Below are positions 1-7,117 of a stretch of DNA of 7,152 bases, piece after piece. How positions within the stretch are numbered: position 1 is the first letter of the stretch; each line of letters opens with the position of its first letter. Where the stretch lies: contig JALRFC010000086.1 of NCBI GenBank assembly GCA_023253875.1, positions 1-7,152 on the forward strand, in the 5' to 3' direction. The DNA comes from Candidatus Kapaibacterium sp. (GTDB taxonomy: Bacteria; Bacteroidota; Ignavibacteria; Kapaibacteriales; UBA961). A program made the position numbers and the translations under genes. The notes beneath the pieces were generated by a model. The model was not told where the DNA came from, did not search any database, and saw nothing but the letters and a program-made list of their open reading frames with translations.

Positions 1-1
1 A

Positions 2-1144
2 TATCCTGTAGTTCTCCATGAGAAGTATCTTATTGGGGGACGCTCTCTCTATATCAAGCCCGGTTCATATACTGTGCATATCACCGCTCTCGATGTAAAT
101 GATAGTAATGCATCTGCTATGATCTCAGTGCCTCTTCGTATTAGAGCCATGAATGGGCGCAAGATGTACATGAGTGATATCATGACTGCCATGAATATCG
201 AAGTTCTACAGGACTCTTCTACAAAGCATTGGTCCGAACAATTACAAAGAAATGGACTCTTGCTTATTCCAAATCCAAGTTTGGAATGTATAGGAACTGA
301 TCCCACGCTCAATCTTTATGCTGAATTGTATTCCTGCTTACCTGGTGATACTTTAGATATTGTGTATGCAATCAAAGATGCAGCACTGAGAACATTGGCT
401 GAGATTCCAATACGAAAGCAAGTGAATGCAGAGGCAATCGTGGAATATGTGTCTATCCCATTATTGGGATTGCCAAGTGGAGTGTATACTGTTCACATGA
501 AGTATATTGGACAATTGAAGAAAGATACTGTTACCTCTCAGAAGCGATTTTATATCGTGAATCCTGAAATGCCACCCGAACTTGCCAATACATTCTCTGA
601 AGATGAGTTATTCCAGCAAAGTGAATTTTCTACGTATTCAGAAAATCGTATTGATGAAGAATTCGAAAAGGCGAAATGTCTTGCAAATTCTCAAGAACTA
701 TCTTTGTGGTCCGCACTCGGCGATCTGACTGCAAAACAGAAGTTTATGTTCAGATTTTGGAAAGAACGTGACCCCAATACTGAGACTTTTGTGAATGAAC
801 GATTGGAAGAATTTCGAAAGAGTATTGCATATGCAAATACCTATTTTTCAAATCCTCAATTTCGGGAAGGTTGGCGCTCTGACAGAGGTAGGGTCATACG
901 CAGATATGGTGCGCCTACACAGGTAGATAGGAAGTATATGGGGACATCCGCCAGACCCTATGAATCATGGTTTTATGCCGAAATTCAAGGTGGTGTATAT
1001 TTCCATTTTGTTGATCTTCGCGATATCAATAATCATATTCTTGTCCATTCAACAGCCATTAATGAACCTCGAAATGAACGATGGATGCAAGAATATGTGA
1101 ATAATGATACATTTGATGCAGGTAGGGGAGAATTTAGCAGATGA
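2..1144 (+). CDS. GWxTD domain-containing protein, 5'-truncated by the window edge
   Basis: The frame is open from base 2 to the TGA at 1142-1144 (380 codons), so the true start lies upstream. The first possible in-window start, GTG at 74, falls inside a beta-rich segment (KPGSYTVHITALDVND) and is unlikely to be real. The family signature near the C-terminus is clear. A segment reading RFWKERDPNTETFVNERLEEF is followed by YANTYF and then GWRSDRGRVIRRYGAPTQVDR (GW at 869-874), then an aromatic stretch with ESWFY and YFHFVDL. The motif has Ser where the family name has Thr. The N-terminal half has beta-sandwich-like repeats, with 'PGSYTV' and 'PSGVYTV' each opening a strand. The family occurs in Bacteroidota-related and Acidobacteria-type genomes, usually as exported proteins, and has no established biochemical role. 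The signal peptide, if any, is outside the window. The ATGA overlap with the acyltransferase gene suggests coupled translation and perhaps an envelope role. Confidence 0.9.
   Translation, partial: YPVVLHEKYLIGGRSLYIKPGSYTVHITALDVNDSNASAMISVPLRIRAMNGRKMYMSDIMTAMNIEVLQDSSTKHWSEQLQRNGLLLIPNPSLECIGTDPTLNLYAELYSCLPGDTLDIVYAIKDAALRTLAEIPIRKQVNAEAIVEYVSIPLLGLPSGVYTVHMKYIGQLKKDTVTSQKRFYIVNPEMPPELANTFSEDELFQQSEFSTYSENRIDEEFEKAKCLANSQELSLWSALGDLTAKQKFMFRFWKERDPNTETFVNERLEEFRKSIAYANTYFSNPQFREGWRSDRGRVIRRYGAPTQVDRKYMGTSARPYESWFYAEIQGGVYFHFVDLRDINNHILVHSTAINEPRNERWMQEYVNNDTFDAGRGEFSR
1124..1130 (+). promoter_or_regulatory. Possible Shine-Dalgarno site for the acyltransferase
   Basis: AGGGGAG lies 10 bases before the ATG at 1141, inside the end of the GWxTD gene. 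It is the most purine- and G-rich site ahead of any start in the window. The spacing is slightly long. The other overlapping genes have weaker or no obvious sites, so they may rely more on coupling. Confidence 0.4.
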
Positions 1145-2019
1145 TCTTGCAATATGCTTTACTCATATTGCTTCGATGTACCGGATATCTTAGTGCGGCA
1201 TTACCAATATGGGCTCTGCAAAAAGCCGGCCGAATACTTGGATTCATCCTTATGAGTATTTCCTCCAAACGAACTGCAATCACTCTGGATAATATAAAGA
1301 ATGCATTTCCGGAAAAAGATGCTACATATCACAAAGAGCTATTGAAAGGTTCATATGCAAATCTTGGCATTGTTCTGCTTGAAATCGCAGCAATGTATTT
1401 TCTCAGCAATGATAAAATTGCACAGAGAATGAAATTTACGAATATCGAATTATTACATCATATTCTCGAAAGAGGCAAAGGAATTGTCATTATCTCAGGA
1501 CATCTCACTAATTGGGAATATTTAGCATTCACTGCCGGAATTCATGCTACATTATCCTTTTTATTGGTTGCCAAAAGTCAAAAAAATCCATTCATTGATT
1601 CTGCAATCACTGCGCTTCGCAGAAGAGGTGGAAATATGACAGTTGACATGGATACTGCAGCCAGACCGCTCATTCAGGCATTGCAACAGAATCAACCGGT
1701 GGCATTGCTTATTGATCAAGCGGCTGACCCGAGAAAAGATGTTCATATCCCTTTTTTTGGTAGAAATGCAGTCGTCTTCGAAGCTCCAGCTGCTTTGGCA
1801 TTAAGATTTGACACTCCACTCGTATTTGCGGTGCCTGTGAGAACTATGGATGGTACATATTCAGTTACGCTCACTGAAATCAAAACAGATGATGTATTTG
1901 CCAATAAAGATGGCATCTTGGAATTGACAAAACGACATACCGCATTTTTAGAGCAAGCAATCAGGGAGCATCCAGAGCAATGGACATGGCAACATAATCG
2001 TTGGAAATATCATGTATAA
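1141..2019 (+). CDS. Lysophospholipid acyltransferase, LpxL/HtrB (lipid A acyltransferase) family
   Basis: This 292-residue protein has the family's usual length (about 290-310). A hydrophobic N-terminal segment (about residues 2-40) would anchor it in the inner membrane. The catalytic HxxxxE motif is present as SGHLTNWE, with His121 and Glu126. Further family landmarks are LLIDQAADPRKDVHIPFFG (about 189-207), which is the substrate-binding region, and the C-terminal HPEQWTWQHNRWK (277-289). In the family, LpxL/LpxM enzymes move an acyl chain from acyl-ACP to a Kdo-lipid A precursor on the cytoplasmic face. The exact acceptor here cannot be read from sequence; a phospholipid or ornithine-lipid acceptor is possible for distant members. 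The ATG at 1141 overlaps the upstream stop as ATGA, and the gene runs 8 bases into the following glycosyltransferase gene. Its pairing with a heptosyltransferase-like gene favours an LPS role. Confidence 0.93.
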   Translation: MILQYALLILLRCTGYLSAALPIWALQKAGRILGFILMSISSKRTAITLDNIKNAFPEKDATYHKELLKGSYANLGIVLLEIAAMYFLSNDKIAQRMKFTNIELLHHILERGKGIVIISGHLTNWEYLAFTAGIHATLSFLLVAKSQKNPFIDSAITALRRRGGNMTVDMDTAARPLIQALQQNQPVALLIDQAADPRKDVHIPFFGRNAVVFEAPAALALRFDTPLVFAVPVRTMDGTYSVTLTEIKTDDVFANKDGILELTKRHTAFLEQAIREHPEQWTWQHNRWKYHV

Positions 2020-3040
2020 TCAACATTGTCATATAATTGTTCAAACAGGTTTCATTGGGGATATTGCATTGACCATGTTTCTCATTGAGGAATTGCGTAG
2101 TGCAAAACCATATGACAAGATTATTTTCCTCACTACTCCTGCAGGTGCAGAAATTGCAAAAGCATTTCCGAGACTTTTGAATGAAACAATCATTTTTGAT
2201 AAAAGAAATGAACATTCAGGAATCAAAGGATTGATAGCAATGATTCGTACGATTCGCGAAGTTCAAGCGGGAAGCATACTTTCAGTCCATCAATCATTCA
2301 GAACAGGATTGCTTCTTGCATGTTCGAGCATACCCATACGTATTGGATATAGAACTGCATCATTGTCATTATTCCTCACAGATCGCTTTCCCTATCAAAA
2401 AGGGGTGCATGAGATTGAACGACAGAGACTCTTGCTCAAAGCTATTGAGCCAAATGTATTGCCATTGCAGAATTTCAAAAGAGGTTCAATGTTAAGAGCC
2501 TCGATCACGGGAGAAAATACTCACTATACAGAACCAACTATTGTCATTGCACCCGGCAGTGTATGGGAGACAAAAAAATGGCCGGCTCATTATTTTACAG
2601 AATTGATTTCAATCCTATTAGAGAAAACCACGCATACAATATCTTTGATTGGTTCGCACAATGATGCAAAGCTATGCGCTTCCATAATTCCCAAGGAACA
2701 TAAAGGGCGAGTCTTGAATCTGGCCGGAACAATGACATTGAATCAATCAATTCATCTTCTTCGAAATTCACCGATACTCATTGCAAATGATAGTGCTCCA
2801 ATTCATCTTGCTGCACTTGTGAATTGTCCGACAATTGCCATTTTTGGACCAACCCATCCTGCATTCGGGTTTGCTCCATTGTCCGAACATTCTATGATCA
2901 TGCAAATGAATCTTGCCTGCAGACCATGCTCCATTCATGGTCAGAAATCATGTCCCATCGGTACGCATGCTTGTATGAAGGAAATTATGCCTACTCATAT
3001 TGCTGAACAAGCACTCAAGTTCTTAGTCTCAGATGCGTAA
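2012..3040 (+). CDS. Glycosyltransferase family 9 protein (LPS heptosyltransferase II-like)
   Basis: This is a 342-residue, two-Rossmann (GT-B) enzyme of normal family length. The N-terminal motif VQTGFIGDIALT puts Asp17 at the position of the catalytic Asp of the WaaC/WaaF enzymes. The C-terminal half carries the nucleotide-sugar site: APGSVWETKKWP (180-191), NDSAPIHLAAL (249-259, with His255) and FGPTHPAFG (268-276). A four-cysteine element follows, CRPCSIHGQKSCP with a final Cys at 301, as is common in WaaF-type proteins. Known members add ADP-L-glycero-D-manno-heptose to the inner core of LPS at the cytoplasmic face. The donor and acceptor here are inferred from the family only. The ATG at 2012 is chosen because the first beta strand (HIIVQTG) begins seven residues later, leaving no room for a later start. 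The start lies within the end of the acyltransferase gene (8-bp overlap), with only a weak GGA upstream. Confidence 0.93.
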   Translation: MYNQHCHIIVQTGFIGDIALTMFLIEELRSAKPYDKIIFLTTPAGAEIAKAFPRLLNETIIFDKRNEHSGIKGLIAMIRTIREVQAGSILSVHQSFRTGLLLACSSIPIRIGYRTASLSLFLTDRFPYQKGVHEIERQRLLLKAIEPNVLPLQNFKRGSMLRASITGENTHYTEPTIVIAPGSVWETKKWPAHYFTELISILLEKTTHTISLIGSHNDAKLCASIIPKEHKGRVLNLAGTMTLNQSIHLLRNSPILIANDSAPIHLAALVNCPTIAIFGPTHPAFGFAPLSEHSMIMQMNLACRPCSIHGQKSCPIGTHACMKEIMPTHIAEQALKFLVSDA

Positions 3041-3058
3041 CCCTAGAGAGGAATTCCG

Positions 3059-3066
3059 TAATTTTG
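3059..3066 (+). promoter_or_regulatory. Possible Bacteroidota-type -7 element (TAATTTTG)
   Basis: TAATTTTG fits the TAnnTTTG consensus of Bacteroidota sigma-ABfr promoters and sits at the only real gap in the gene run. It ends 24 bases before the ATG at 3091, leaving room for a short leader with GAGAG at 3081-3085. I see no TTG at the expected distance upstream (-33 region). The same 8-mer also occurs inside a gene at 5861-5868, so chance is a serious alternative. Confidence 0.2.
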
Positions 3067-3090
3067 CATTGCACAAATACGAGAGCATCC

Positions 3091-4128
3091 ATGAGAGCCA
3101 GACAAACAAAGACATCTACCAAGAGTCCCATACGTAAATCCACTCCAAAAAGTACAGATAAAACATCTTCACGTCCAGAATATCGTGATCAAAAACGGTC
3201 TCGCTCAAGATCCACAGAGGATGTAAAAAACACTCGCACTAGGAATAAGGGGGAATCAAAACATACAGATAAAACATCATCACGTCCTGAATCCCGGGAT
3301 GACAAACGTTCACATACGAGAATATCGAGTGATCGTACAAACACTCACAGTAAGAAGTCAACTTCACCCACTAACCGAGGAAAAAAAGACATTTCAGCAA
3401 AGAGTGATGGAGTGCGTATCAATAAATATTTAGCTGATGCAGGAATTGGTGCGAGAAGAGCCGTTGAAGAATATATCACATCCGGAATGGTGAAAGTAAA
3501 TGGCAATATTGTGACTGATCTCTCCACCCGTGTACAATTGGATGATTTTGTCACTGTGAAAGGTGAACCGGTCACAGATAGAAGATTTCTGGTGTATTTC
3601 CTTTTGAATAAACCAAAAGACATCATTACAACCGCTTCCGATGAATTAGGAAGAACAACCGTATTAGATCTCATTCGAAGCAAGTATAGAGTATTTCCTG
3701 TTGGAAGATTAGATCGTAATACAACCGGCGCATTATTGATCACCAATGATGGAGATCTCGCATATCGTTTGACGCATCCAAAGTTTGAAATCAAAAGAGA
3801 ATATAAAGTAGGACTTGATAAAGACATTGACCTTCGAGATGCTAGAAAAATCAGTCATGGAGTTGAATTGGAAGATGGCAGAACAGGTGCCTGTGAAGTT
3901 TTTGTTGAGCCAAAAGACCATTCAGTCGTACGACTTATTCTTGCAGAAGGGAAAAATCGTGAAGTCAGAAGAATCTTTGAATCACTCGGTTATGAAGTGA
4001 AGAAACTTGATAGAAAACGTTTTGCCACTTTATCGACAACAGGTCTCAGAAGAGGCGAACATAGACAACTCACAAAAGCAGAAGTTCGTGAATTACGCGA
4101 TTTGGTAGGACTCGATAGAGTTTTTTAA
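3091..4128 (+). CDS. rluB: RluB-type rRNA pseudouridine synthase with long basic N-terminal tail
   Basis: Numbered from the ATG at 3091, the protein has 345 residues. Residues 1 to about 105 are a Ser/Thr/Arg/Lys-rich tail with no hydrophobic core, probably disordered and RNA-binding. An S4 domain follows (about 108-161, VRINKYLADAGIGARRAVEEYI). The RsuA/RluB catalytic domain comes next, with LNKPKDI (172-178), the catalytic GRLDRNTTGALLITNDG with Asp208, LTHPKFEIKREYKV and GKNREVRRIFESLGY (287-301). Family members isomerise a uridine of rRNA. RluB acts near the peptidyl-transferase centre of 23S rRNA (position 2605 in E. coli), and the exact target here is inferred. An in-frame TTG at 3064 would add nine residues and has AGAGAGGAA at 3045-3053. 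I prefer the ATG because GAGAG lies five bases before it and the basic tail begins there. The stop shares one base with the next ATG (TAATG). Confidence 0.92.
   Translation: MRARQTKTSTKSPIRKSTPKSTDKTSSRPEYRDQKRSRSRSTEDVKNTRTRNKGESKHTDKTSSRPESRDDKRSHTRISSDRTNTHSKKSTSPTNRGKKDISAKSDGVRINKYLADAGIGARRAVEEYITSGMVKVNGNIVTDLSTRVQLDDFVTVKGEPVTDRRFLVYFLLNKPKDIITTASDELGRTTVLDLIRSKYRVFPVGRLDRNTTGALLITNDGDLAYRLTHPKFEIKREYKVGLDKDIDLRDARKISHGVELEDGRTGACEVFVEPKDHSVVRLILAEGKNREVRRIFESLGYEVKKLDRKRFATLSTTGLRRGEHRQLTKAEVRELRDLVGLDRVF
3154..3375 (+). repeat. Two in-frame 111-bp direct repeats in the tail of the pseudouridine synthase
   Basis: Units run 3154-3264 and 3265-3375, that is 37 codons each and directly adjacent. 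The first 36 bases match at 31 positions and encode TDKTSSRPEYRD and TDKTSSRPESRD. The rest of each unit diverges but keeps basic/Ser/Thr composition, with shared KRS and NT positions. This looks like an old tandem duplication inside a low-complexity, positively charged tail. Confidence 0.75.
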
Positions 4129-6545
4129 TGAGATCGAATATGAAATTCAGCATTCTCTCATTACTGTGTTCATGGATTCCTGCTTTGCTATTCTCATCGG
4201 ATTTGACAACTATTCGGGGAAGCATCACGGATTCACTCACACTTCAACCATTGAAATTCGTGACGATTCGAGCAATGGGGAATGAATCAAAGGCGACTGT
4301 AACTTCTAAGCAAGGGACCTATCTTTTGCGTGTGAAACAAGGGGACTATACACTTTCATTTAGCATGGTGGGATATGGATCAATCATCAAGCAAGTGTCC
4401 ATAGGTTCAAAGGACATCACCCTGGACATCAAACTCAGTCAATCCGCATTTCGTTCTGCAGAGGTCATCGTATCTGCCGAAGATCCCGGTGTCAAACTCA
4501 TGCGATCTGTCTTGGCCAAAAAGCAATTATGGCGTGACTCTCTGCAACGATATTCATATATGTTATACACAAAATTCGTTGTCAGTGCAGATACACTGAC
4601 GGCAGGACGAAGCAGTGGAAGGAATGATACCAGTATCTTTTCCATTCTAGAATCATATTCAAAGGGATATTTCGCGAAACCGGATAAATTCTTCAATGAG
4701 ATTATTCAGAAAAGACAAACTGCCAATATTCCTCCACAAGCGAATTTTGTTGCATTCGGAACCAATATCAATATCTATGAGGATATTATATCGATAACCG
4801 GAGAAGAAGTATATACTCCATTCCATCCCGATGCATTGGATTTCTATGAATTCATCCTTGAAGGGACAACGATTGATGATGGAAATGAAATTGCTCGAAT
4901 ACAGGTAAAACCTAAAACAGGACAAAGAAGATTATTTTCAGGTACAGTACACATTCATAAAGAAAAATTAGCACCTGTTTTTGTCTCACTTATTCCAAAT
5001 CGAGCCGTAAAACTTCCCTTCGATGCATCATTCACATTTGAGCAGAATTTTCAGGAATTTGAATCTCGTTTTTCATTACCGGTAAGCTTGAGAATATATT
5101 CTTCTTTATCTGCTGAAATTCTCTTTCTTTTTGCTCCTAGAGTTGATATCAATATCGAGACAGTCGCTTATGATTATGTCATCAATCCATATATAGATCC
5201 GGATATCTTTGAGCAAAGAAGAGTTGAGATTAATGAGAAAGCGAATACATTTGATTCCTCATTTTGGATTGAACAAGCCATGCTTCCTTTGAAAAAAGAA
5301 GAAGAACAGGCTTATGAGCAAATTCAAAGAGCAATTGATGATCCAGATTCACTTGCAACAAGTGCCTTCAATTCACTGCTCGGCGATGTGTCCAGATTCT
5401 TTCAGCAATTTCAACGCAGACCCTTCACCGGCTTTGAAAATATCTTACGATATAATAGAGTGCATGGAGTATATACTGGAATCGGACTCCAATTCACGCA
5501 ATCATTCAATGCGGAGACCGGTGTACAAGTTGGGTATGGTTGGGCTGATCGCAAACCATATATAGATATGTTTCACAGACAATATCTTGATAAATCCAAA
5601 AAGTACTTCATAGAAGCTCAGGCTTATTCCACTCTTGCGCGAAGAGATAATCCATATGTAATTGGAGTGAATGGCATCAATGTTTTATCATTCCTCTTCA
5701 AGAATGACTATGGTGATTATTACTATAATCAAGGAGCAGGACTATATGCAGAATATGGATGGGGACAATTACGATTCTTACGTAGAGATGAATTCATTAG
5801 ACCATCCGGCATTCGCTTCGGCATCAGACATGAAAGACATGATCCTGCATCCGTAAATACTAATTTTGCACTCTTTGCATCAGATAGTGCCAAGTTTAGG
5901 GGAAATCCAACCATTCAATCAGGTAATTTTACCATGGTGAACGGTGAATTCAGATTTCAGTTCACTCCCATTAGACGCATTTCAACAGGTGGATTCATCA
6001 TTACCGGAACACATGCAATCGGTGCATTAAGTGAATCTTCATTCTCTCAAGCAACATTCCAGACATTCATTCGCATGACAACACTTCCGCTCTGGCGTTT
6101 GGATATGCGATTCTCCGGAGGTTACTCTTGGGGCGATATTCCACCACAACGATTCTATTCTTTGGAATCGTCAATTGCATCAACAGCCGGCGATGGTGTA
6201 TTTCGAGGCATGAATGTAAAAGAATTCTATGGAGATAGATTTGCTGCATTGTCGCTCGAACATAGCTTCGGTGAAGTCATACCGGGAGTACTGAGAATAC
6301 CCAGCATTGCATCATTTGGTATCGAGTTTATCTTGACGGGAAGTATGGGTTGGACTGATTTCTCACAGGGAGCAAAACTTTTGCAAGCATTACCATCAAC
6401 TTCGCAAACCGCAGATACATATTATTATGAGTCTGGAATCGCATTGAATAGGATACTCCTGTTTTTTAGACTGGATTTTTCAGCACGTTTGACTCAAAGA
6501 ATGACTCCTGAATATAGATTTACCATATCATCGGCGACATTCTAA
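4128..6545 (+). CDS. DUF5686 outer-membrane protein with carboxypeptidase-regulatory-like domain
   Basis: This 805-residue protein begins with a signal peptide (basic MRSNMK, hydrophobic core about 7-22, probable cleavage near 23-25). A carboxypeptidase-regulatory-like beta domain follows (about 27-105, IRGSITDSLTLQPLKFVTIRA and the GTYLLRVKQGDYTLSFSMVGY pattern). The DUF5686 landmarks come after it: VIVSAEDPGVKLMRSVLAKK (113-132), an SYSKGYF-type segment near 176, TPFHPDALDFYEFIL (230-244), SGTVHIHKEKLAPV (271-284), RYNRVHGVYTGIGLQF (441-456) and FRGMNVKEFYGDRFAALSLEHSFG (692-715). From about 440 on, alternating aromatic strands and a terminal Phe fit an outer-membrane barrel inserted by the BAM machinery. 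The family is typical of Bacteroidota and its function is unknown; TonB-dependent-receptor-like or surface assembly roles are guesses. An ATG at 4140 (Met5) is an equally possible start. Both ends share one base with neighbours (TAATG). Confidence 0.9.
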   Translation: MRSNMKFSILSLLCSWIPALLFSSDLTTIRGSITDSLTLQPLKFVTIRAMGNESKATVTSKQGTYLLRVKQGDYTLSFSMVGYGSIIKQVSIGSKDITLDIKLSQSAFRSAEVIVSAEDPGVKLMRSVLAKKQLWRDSLQRYSYMLYTKFVVSADTLTAGRSSGRNDTSIFSILESYSKGYFAKPDKFFNEIIQKRQTANIPPQANFVAFGTNINIYEDIISITGEEVYTPFHPDALDFYEFILEGTTIDDGNEIARIQVKPKTGQRRLFSGTVHIHKEKLAPVFVSLIPNRAVKLPFDASFTFEQNFQEFESRFSLPVSLRIYSSLSAEILFLFAPRVDINIETVAYDYVINPYIDPDIFEQRRVEINEKANTFDSSFWIEQAMLPLKKEEEQAYEQIQRAIDDPDSLATSAFNSLLGDVSRFFQQFQRRPFTGFENILRYNRVHGVYTGIGLQFTQSFNAETGVQVGYGWADRKPYIDMFHRQYLDKSKKYFIEAQAYSTLARRDNPYVIGVNGINVLSFLFKNDYGDYYYNQGAGLYAEYGWGQLRFLRRDEFIRPSGIRFGIRHERHDPASVNTNFALFASDSAKFRGNPTIQSGNFTMVNGEFRFQFTPIRRISTGGFIITGTHAIGALSESSFSQATFQTFIRMTTLPLWRLDMRFSGGYSWGDIPPQRFYSLESSIASTAGDGVFRGMNVKEFYGDRFAALSLEHSFGEVIPGVLRIPSIASFGIEFILTGSMGWTDFSQGAKLLQALPSTSQTADTYYYESGIALNRILLFFRLDFSARLTQRMTPEYRFTISSATF

Positions 6546-7084
6546 TGGAAATGCAGGAAATCATCCAAGAGTTAAAGTCATGCGGAGCAATGATGAATGG
6601 TGCATTTCTTTTACCAGATAATCGCATCATTAATGAATGGTATATACCAGTCAAAGCATTTCAATATCCACCACTTTGCAGAAAATTAGCATATGAAATT
6701 GTTAAGCATTTTTGGGATATGGATGTGCAAGTAGTCATTGCGTCCAGAGTCGGAGTCATACCATTCGCAACAGAAGTAGCCAGACAATTGGAAGCTCGTT
6801 TACTATGGCGATCACGAAATGAAGATGTATTTTACCCCAATCTCGCAATACATTCAGGAGATAGAGCAGTCTTAATTGATGATATTCTCATGGATGACAT
6901 TATACCCTATAAGTCAATTGGTAGGGAGATTCTCATGCAAGATGCAAGGCTCATTGGAATTGCTTCGCTTATAGATCTGACAACAAAGAAAACGCCACTC
7001 ACTGTTCGGCAAATTTCTGTTCTGAAAAGAGATATTCAATGTATTGAATCGGAACAATCAGTCATAGTTCAGGATAGGACATAA
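6545..7084 (+). CDS. Phosphoribosyltransferase-fold protein with degenerate PRPP loop (orotate PRTase-like)
   Basis: This 179-residue protein has the layout of a type I phosphoribosyltransferase, closest in pattern to PyrE. It has a short N-terminal hood (LKSCGAMMNGAFLLPDNRIINEWYIP), then VQVVIASRVGVIPFATEVARQLEARLLWRSR (about 61-91), GDRAVLIDDI (105-114), and after it DARLIGIASLIDL. In active enzymes the acidic pair of the 'DD' motif is followed by a Thr/Gly-rich loop (TTG or TAG then S/T) that holds the 5'-phosphate of PRPP. Here Asp112-Asp113 are kept, but the loop reads ILMDDIIPYKS, with Met116-Asp117-Asp118 in its place and a few extra residues. The protein may therefore be inactive or altered, so no gene symbol is given. 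OMP synthesis is not supported by this loop. The ATG at 6545 overlaps the previous stop (TAATG); Met3 at 6551 is an alternative start. The gene ends directly at the terminator hairpin. Confidence 0.8.
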   Translation: MEMQEIIQELKSCGAMMNGAFLLPDNRIINEWYIPVKAFQYPPLCRKLAYEIVKHFWDMDVQVVIASRVGVIPFATEVARQLEARLLWRSRNEDVFYPNLAIHSGDRAVLIDDILMDDIIPYKSIGREILMQDARLIGIASLIDLTTKKTPLTVRQISVLKRDIQCIESEQSVIVQDRT

Positions 7085-7086
7085 AA

Positions 7087-7110
7087 AAATACCGCCAAAA
7101 GGCGGTATTT
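7087..7110. terminator. Bidirectional intrinsic terminator between convergent transcripts
   Basis: A perfect 10-bp inverted repeat, AAATACCGCC and GGCGGTATTT, encloses an AAAA loop at 7097-7100. Read on the minus strand, the stem runs into seven T's (complement of A 7083-7089), an excellent terminator for the tRNA transcript. Read on the plus strand, the tail is TATTTATATT, a weaker but usable U-rich run for the six-gene unit. The A-tract overlaps the stop codon of the phosphoribosyltransferase gene. Confidence 0.9.
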
Positions 7111-7117
7111 ATATTCG

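Noticed and set aside
49..312. 87-codon minus-strand open frame over the GWxTD gene, and similar short antisense frames at 1561, 1961, 4439, 4659, 5729 and 6067
   Set aside because: All sit within well-supported + strand genes, lack recognisable domains and have no promoter or ribosome-binding context.
2824..3006. Short + strand alternative frames within genes (also 3815, 5314 and 5671)
   Set aside because: They overlap conserved motifs of the real genes in another frame and have no independent support.
3050..3057. GGAATTCC palindrome in the gap before the pseudouridine synthase
   Set aside because: An 8-base palindrome is too short to claim an operator, and no second copy was noticed nearby.
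3091..3405. Basic low-complexity tail considered as a separate small gene or a frameshift fusion
   Set aside because: The frame is continuous into the S4 domain with no stop or frame change, and the tail has a single uniform composition, so an N-terminal extension is the simpler reading.
3345..3827. 160-codon open frame on the minus strand inside the pseudouridine synthase gene
   Set aside because: It lies antisense to the S4 and catalytic domains, which have strong family motifs. Its translation shows no recognisable domain and no start site, so it is a shadow of the coding frame.
5861..5868. TAATTTTG, a match to the Bacteroidota -7 promoter consensus
   Set aside because: It is deep inside the DUF5686 gene, far from any start, with no reason to place a promoter there. 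It serves as a warning that the site at 3059 may also be chance.
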